From positions 23,475,366 to 23,539,365 of the forward strand of contig NC_088777.1 of assembly GCF_954871325.1 (NCBI RefSeq): a stretch of 64,000 nucleotides of DNA. Direction: 5' to 3'. Below the pieces are notes generated by a model, which did no database searches, was not told the origin of the DNA, and was given only the letters and a program-made list of their open reading frames with translations. Origin of the DNA: Gordionus sp. m RMFG-2023. Lineage: Eukaryota > Nematomorpha > Gordioida > Chordodea > Parachordodidae. A program made the translations under genes and the position numbers. Positions 38,001 to 44,000 of the stretch are shown here, one piece after another; position 1 is the stretch's first letter; each line of letters opens with the position of its first letter.

Positions 38001-41000
38001 ACCAAATAATAATCAAATCCTAACCCCATTAGAATTATATAATTATGCTAAAGAAAATATTATTGGAATTCAATGAATATATATCCAATCTAGAATATAT
38101 CGAAGGGGAATTAGCCATTCGTAAAAGATTTAATTCTGCGCTGCCCATACATGGGACCCTAAAAATTCACTGGGTTATTCCCATTGATCAAAATAGACTA
38201 AAAACCAAAATATATTCAAATTCTAAAAAATATAATATAAAACAAGTTTCGTTTTTAAATGAAAAAATTATATTTAAAAATATTAATGGATATGTAACAT
38301 GTGTATATGATGATAAATGGTGGTTAGGATTAGTGTTGTTAAACAGCTCAATTTGAGCCGATTTTTAAAAACGGCTAACTTAATATTTTATCCAGAAAAA
38401 TATTATGCAAGCCTAAAGAATTTGCTCATAGATGGCATATAGGATTGAACATCTATTGGCGAAATCTCGACGCTTAGGCATTATTTTTCTGCCTCATATG
38501 TTGAGTTAGTTGTTTTTAAAAATCGGCTCAAATCGAGCCGTTTAACAACACTAGTTAGGATATATAATCGATAAATATGATACAAATGAAGAAGTAAAAA
38601 TCCGATTTTTACACCCTTGTGGACATTCAGCCTCATTTTAATTTCCCCTGAAAGATGATATTTTAGTGTTACCTAAATCTCATATTCTTTCGCTGGTCAA
38701 TCTTTCTACTCCCACCGGTCGAACATATATATTATCTCCTGAAGAAATCTCACAAGCTAACCAGGCTTTGTATTCCTTTAGATGAAGTAAGATTTAATTA
38801 ATTTATATGATATATATAAATTAAAATATTTTTAATCAACCAAAAAAACAAATTTTAACATAATAAAAATATTATATATAGCGCCATCTATTTTTTTAAA
38901 GTATAAAAATGGCAATATTTTTTTTAAATAAATATTTAGCCATCCTAATTGTTAAAGAAATTATTAAAAAAATAGTAAACGGATAATATTTCGTAAAAAA
39001 ATTAAAAATTGGAGATCATATTCATTTCGAAATATTAATTTCAAATTTTCAACTGACCATAAGATGACCCATATTTTAAAAAAAAATAATTTTGATGTTT
39101 TTGCCATAATTATCAATTATTAACTTAGCTATTGATATTAGATTCAATATTTGATCATATTTCGTTTTAAATTAAAAACTAATTTTAACATCAGTAAAAA
39201 GCAAAAAAAGACGTTTTTTGGACCTTTAACCCCGATTATCTCTGCTAATATAGTTGCTATGCGCTAAAATTTTGTTTGTGATCTAATGGGAACATATATA
39301 ACCAGCCTACGATTTTTTATCGAAATCGAAAGGGGTCGGTCGAAAAGTGATTGATTTGACAAATAATCTAAAAATCATTATTTTAGTTATATTTTGATAA
39401 ATGTTATATCGAGTCAATAAATATTTTAGCTCATTTCATGAATTTTCAAAATAGAATCCATTTAGGTTTATGCAAACCTTATATAAAAGTATAATAAAAA
39501 TTATATCTGTATCTAGATAACTTTTTAGACAATATATCTATATCTAGTTTTAGATGATCTGTATCTAGATCCATTTAAAAAGTATCTTTTAACAACTGTT
39601 ATTAGATTTAGTATTTTGGTTAAACTCTTTTAAAATACATATAAATGAGTATAATAGTATTAATCAAAATATTAGCTTGAAATTCAAAAAATATCTGGGC
39701 TGCCATAAAAATTTTGTGAAATGGTGATCCCATTCCCAGCCTCTAATTTTATATAAAATAGAGGATAAAATTATTTTTATTACAAAATTATCATTCCACG
39801 CTTCATTCCTTATATCATCTAATAGACTATTCAGAGTTGTTAAAGGATCGAATCAAAAGATCGCCGATCCTGGATTCGATCCTAAATTTGTCAATTTTTA
39901 AGATCATGACCTTAAATTGTGGATGGTGATCGAGATCATTTTTTTAAATATTCGATCCCGATCCTTTTAAAAATTATTTTTTTACTTAAAAAGAAATAAA
40001 TAAAATTAAAATTTTGAAAATGAAATTAAAATTAAAATTATTTTAAAAAAAATATCAATCTATATCATATATTTTATCAACCACCATTCCACCAGATTTT
40101 TTTCAACAATTTATCAATTGATTCATAATATTTTTAATGATTTTTTTTATCCGTGAAAATTTTAAACTGATTTTTTTTCCCTCCAATTTACGCATAAAAA
40201 CATGTGAAAATAAAATATTTTCCGGAATTTAATATTTCAAAATAGCCGGAATGTATCCATTTTATATAGTTGAGCAAAAAGAATTTGTTAAAATGGTGGA
40301 AGAAATATTATCTTGGACGGTTCATCCGGTGTAAAAATTTTGGAAGTAAGTGATAATACTGTATTGTATGGATGAATCATCAATAAAAAATAATATTTCA
40401 TACTGATCAGGCAAATTTTTTTTATTATTTAATCATCTTTATTTACAGATTCTATGAACATTAAATCTCAATATTGATAGCAATCATTAAGACTTACACT
40501 AAAGAATTAAAACTTAAAATCAGCCACCACCCACCCTTAAAGTAATTAAATTACTGTAGTTCTCGGGTATATGCTCTTTTTCTGCCCCACTCCTTTTTAA
40601 TAATCCTATAGAGGTGTAAGTAACATTTTTCCAAATGTTGTGCCTACATACATGTGGCTTGCCCACAAAGAGGGTTCCTCATTTTTTTAATTTTACACCC
40701 CAATTAAATTAGTTCCAATTAGGTGGCAATGAGGAAAACCTAGCGTAGCTATCTTGAACCTTGAATTATTTACAATAATTAATAAAATATTTATTGATGT
40801 GTTAAGCATTGATATGAAAGGGAGACTAATATTTTTAATGGGAGTTGAAATTAATTTTTAGTATTTAAAACACCACATATAAATAATATACTAAACTTAA
40901 TATATTTAACAAAATTTGTGTTGAACCCTTTATTCATAAATTTTTAAATTCTACTAAAAAAGCTCATTTTATTCATATCATAAGAAAATATTTTCTCAAA

Positions 41001-44000
41001 ATCTTTTACCCATATCATCTTGGGTTCAATTTTAACTTGAATTTTTAAGATAACTATATGACCCTTTTAACCACATGTAAATAATATAAATTTGTGTTGA
41101 ACCATTAATTCATAAGTTCTTAAATACCTAAAAAACCTCAGTATTATTCATATAAGAAAATATTTTCTCACAGCTTTTAATAAAAATTCTAATGAGCCAT
41201 CATCATAGGCATTAAAAATCATTAAATTTAATCAATATTATACAGATGATTAGTCAGGCCTGACTGTAAAATTTGAAAGGGCTAACTTTTGCAGATACCT
41301 GATTTATATGAATGAACACTTATTTAATAATAAATAAATTATCATTTATTAATATAGATTTTCTTCACTGTATGATGACAGTAATATATTGGCATCAATA
41401 ATTCACCCAAAGTTTAAGCTCAATTGGCTTTTTATTAATCTGCCACAAAATTTGTTGCTAAAAGAAAGGTTAATTGCCCATTTAGAAAATATACAGGGTC
41501 AACCACATGCAGATCCTTCAAATGAAGGCATGGGTGAAATCGATACCTTTTTTGGGAAAAATTCATCACAAAATGCTTTTTCCATAAATAATTTTTTTTA
41601 TTCTAATAATGATTCTGTGAATATTTTTAATAATTATGTTAATTTTAAATAAACATTTATTGAATATAACACATCTTTACCATCAAGCACTCCTGTGGAG
41701 CGCTTGTTTAGTAAAGCTAAACATATACTTAATGAAAAACGTGGTTGTTTAAATAATAATAATTTAGAAAAAATTTTATTATTAAAGGCTAATTTTAATT
41801 ATAATTATATATATGTATTCTAATTGTTATACTTATATTCTATTATTCAATTACAATAAATCTATACCATATTTAATTAATTTTTATATTAGTTAATTTT
41901 GCATTGAACAGAAATTTAAATAAGAAAAGGATCGTGATCGCGATCCTTTTTTTTAAAAAAGGTCAATCCTGGATTTCGATCCTATTTTTTTCAAAAGATC
42001 ATGATCGGGATTTGATCTTTTTAAAAGGATCGATTAACAAGCCTAAGACTATTTATCTCCATCATTTATGTTTTTATATTTAAGACTTTAATTTATTAGA
42101 AAAGAAAAATAATATAAATAAAAGGATTTTTTAACTCTTTGGATATATTTTAATTAAAAATTATGAAGGGGGGGGGGGGTAGAAATGAGTTTTAAAATAA
42201 TCTGTTTGAATTGAATATTATTTTTATTTTACTAATTTATTTTTCATTATAAAAAAATCATATATATATTAGAAAATGTAAGCCCAACCCAAACTATTTT
42301 ATCTAATTGCCTGGCACAGTCAGATTTCTAAGCCCAGTCAGTTCTGAAATTTTTATGTAAAACTTACTTTGTCCAGCCCTTTATAAATTTTGCTTGGTCC
42401 TACCTGTTTTAATTTATTTAAAAATTTCACAGCCAGGCTTTGAAGATCTCTAGTTTCCAAGATAGCCTGTGATAAGACATCTATCATGGATAACCTTGAA
42501 TCATTGTCAAAATGTGTAGTTCATAAACATGTCTTGTATTATTCTCATATATTTTTCCATACCTTGTTGTGGTGTAGCAACTATCAGATAGGTTTCCTAG
42601 GGATTCTATCAAAAGCTTTCACTAAATCAAGAAAGATCATATGGAGCTTTTTGTTGATTTCCTTATATTTTCACTCATTTGTTTAAATGTGTAGATTTTG
42701 CCAGTCGTTGATCCTCCCAGCATGAAACAAAACTGAATCTAGCCTATTTCGATTATGTTAATTGATCTTTTTTCTATTATTTTTTGTAATGCCCCTTTAT
42801 TTTGAAAATTATGTGGACCCCCCTTTATTTTTGAAGATAGGAACTAAATAACTCTGCCCCCATTTTTGAGGAATCTCTTCATTCATTAGTATTTTGCTGT
42901 ATAAATTTGTGAGGAGCTATATTCCTTCATCTCCTGGCATTTTAAGGCTTTCTTACGTTATAATTTTTCATGTGTTAGAAGCAATTTATTATTTTGTACT
43001 CTGTTATTGGTTGAATGTCATCTTAACATGTAGGGTGTTCATCTAGATGTAATATGTGGGGATTAAAGTTGAGAAGCTCCTGAAAATATCCTTTCCATCT
43101 ATTCTTTATTTCTTTTCTCTTTATTATAAATTTTCCAACTTCATTTTTGATTAGTAATGCTTAAAGAATTCAAACAAGGTTATTTGTGGTTTAAATTTTT
43201 TAAACAAAAAATAAAATAAAAAAGATGATTCTTTTGAAAATAAAGTAACTTTATTATTATAAGAAGTATAAGATATAAATGGATCTTGAATGATAACAAG
43301 TAATTGTGGTACTGCCCAATTCAGAAACCCATACATTGCAGCCCTTTAGCATGAGCTTGTTAGGTCTACATATATGTAAGCTTTAATAGTTCATGGATAA
43401 AAATTTTAGGACTTGAAGGTTTCTTATTATTTATGTATATAGTATTAATTAAAATGAGGATAATTTTTATAATCCAGTGATTTATAAAAAAAAAATTTTT
43501 TAGGCCTGGCCCAGTAAAATTTAAAAAAATTAAAATACTGCTAAGCTCATGTACCCAGACTTGCAGATTTCTGATTATAGTAATGTTTAAAGTATTAATA
43601 AAAATGAGGATAATTTTTATAATCCAGTGATTTATATAATATATACCCACCTAATGAATTATATATACCAGCACTTTCCTCTTTTATAGATTCGTCTAAT
43701 CTTTCCATATTTTGCACAATGCATTGAATAATTTGTGTATTTAACTAAATATAATTTAAACTAATTAACAAAAAAAGCTAACCATAGCTTCAATAAAGGT
43801 ATTAAATGATTCTAATGACTCATAGTCCTCCAATATTCCATCTGACACACTTAAATCAGTCATCTCTTGAAGCAATGATAAAATTGCTATTGATATGTCA
43901 GAATTTTCATGAGATAATAAATTTATAATAGAATTAATTGAATTCAATTCTACCAATATGTAATATAATTTTGGTGTTGTTGAGATAATATGCATTTGCT

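Larger units (their letters stand above)
36368..38795 (+). pseudogene. Transposase of long-TIR family (copy B)
   Basis: Modules in order, with a few stops or frameshifts between them: a cysteine/histidine N-terminal module (36368-36545: KCCNPLNKPKHKNF...SVLPWM...ICNSC); a helix-turn-helix-like region (36832-36950: SVNKIQKEFNVTSYMARKSK); RLILNNLKEIF, then GFSKFAELRPKSCILVGASG and HTVCVCAIHQNVK (37080-37250); a C-rich CNPSQPKCYLTNCDQCPG (37340-37390); YVTFKQWITVDRTNLK; ILDYSENYSF (37640); IYFSDGAASQYKNRKNF (37810); AEWHFFATAHGKNACDGIGG (37905); then a C-terminal tail VYDDKWWLG (38310), which resumes after the MITE as YIIDKYDTNEEVKIRFLHP. The acidic residues of DYSEN, SDG and CDG are candidate catalytic residues (inference). 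The superfamily is unassigned; Sola-like is one possibility. Confidence 0.78.
35132..39371 (+). mobile_element. Long-TIR DNA transposon, copy B, most complete
   Basis: Terminal inverted repeats of about 565-575 bp (35132-35710 and 38800-39371). The left begins GGGTCATTCCATGTCAAAT and the right outermost 19 bp are diverged. A plus-strand transposase of roughly 780 codons runs from about 36368 to 38795 with only a few stops or frameshifts, and is interrupted near its end by the MITE at 38331. Inserted in the outer hAT. No 4-bp duplication can be verified because the right extremity has decayed. Ends, internal gene and arm length match copies A (22348) and C (18505), defining one family. Confidence 0.85.
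29632..39597 (+). mobile_element. Outer hAT element of the nested stack
   Basis: The left end CAGAGTTGTTAAAGTATCTA with GTATCTAGATA sub-repeats (29632-29760) is mirrored at 39490-39597 (AAGTATCTTTTAACAACTG in top-strand orientation). The flanks TTATTTAT and TTATTAGA agree at only 5 of 8. Between them a plus-strand transposase is split by three insertions. Its parts are an acidic leader (about 30010-30061), a BED zinc finger (30275-30500), an N-terminal region with IVENPSFLNMIKTLAP (33819-34010), a middle region (34100-34560) and the dimerisation domain with RLFNAAKCVF-like residues (about 34930-35110). Inserted are a MITE at 30062, a LINE at 30604 and a long-TIR transposon at 35132. Removing the three, the host element would be about 2.3 kb. 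It has multiple stops. Confidence 0.72.
26229..43650 (-). other. CTNNBL1 intron 4, 17.4 kb, nested transposons
   Basis: Donor at 43650 (TTAG|GTGGGT) and acceptor at 26229 (CATTCATAG|CTATTATC). Splicing joins G to CT to give the alanine of NSLAIIENL, matching human NTLAIVENM. The intron contains at least ten transposon insertions, several nested to a depth of three. Confidence 0.88.

Noticed and set aside
43366-43650. 94-codon minus-strand open frame inside the 17.4-kb intron
   Set aside because: It runs directly out of CTNNBL1 exon 4 past the donor and contains a duplicated AT-rich segment; it is intronic.
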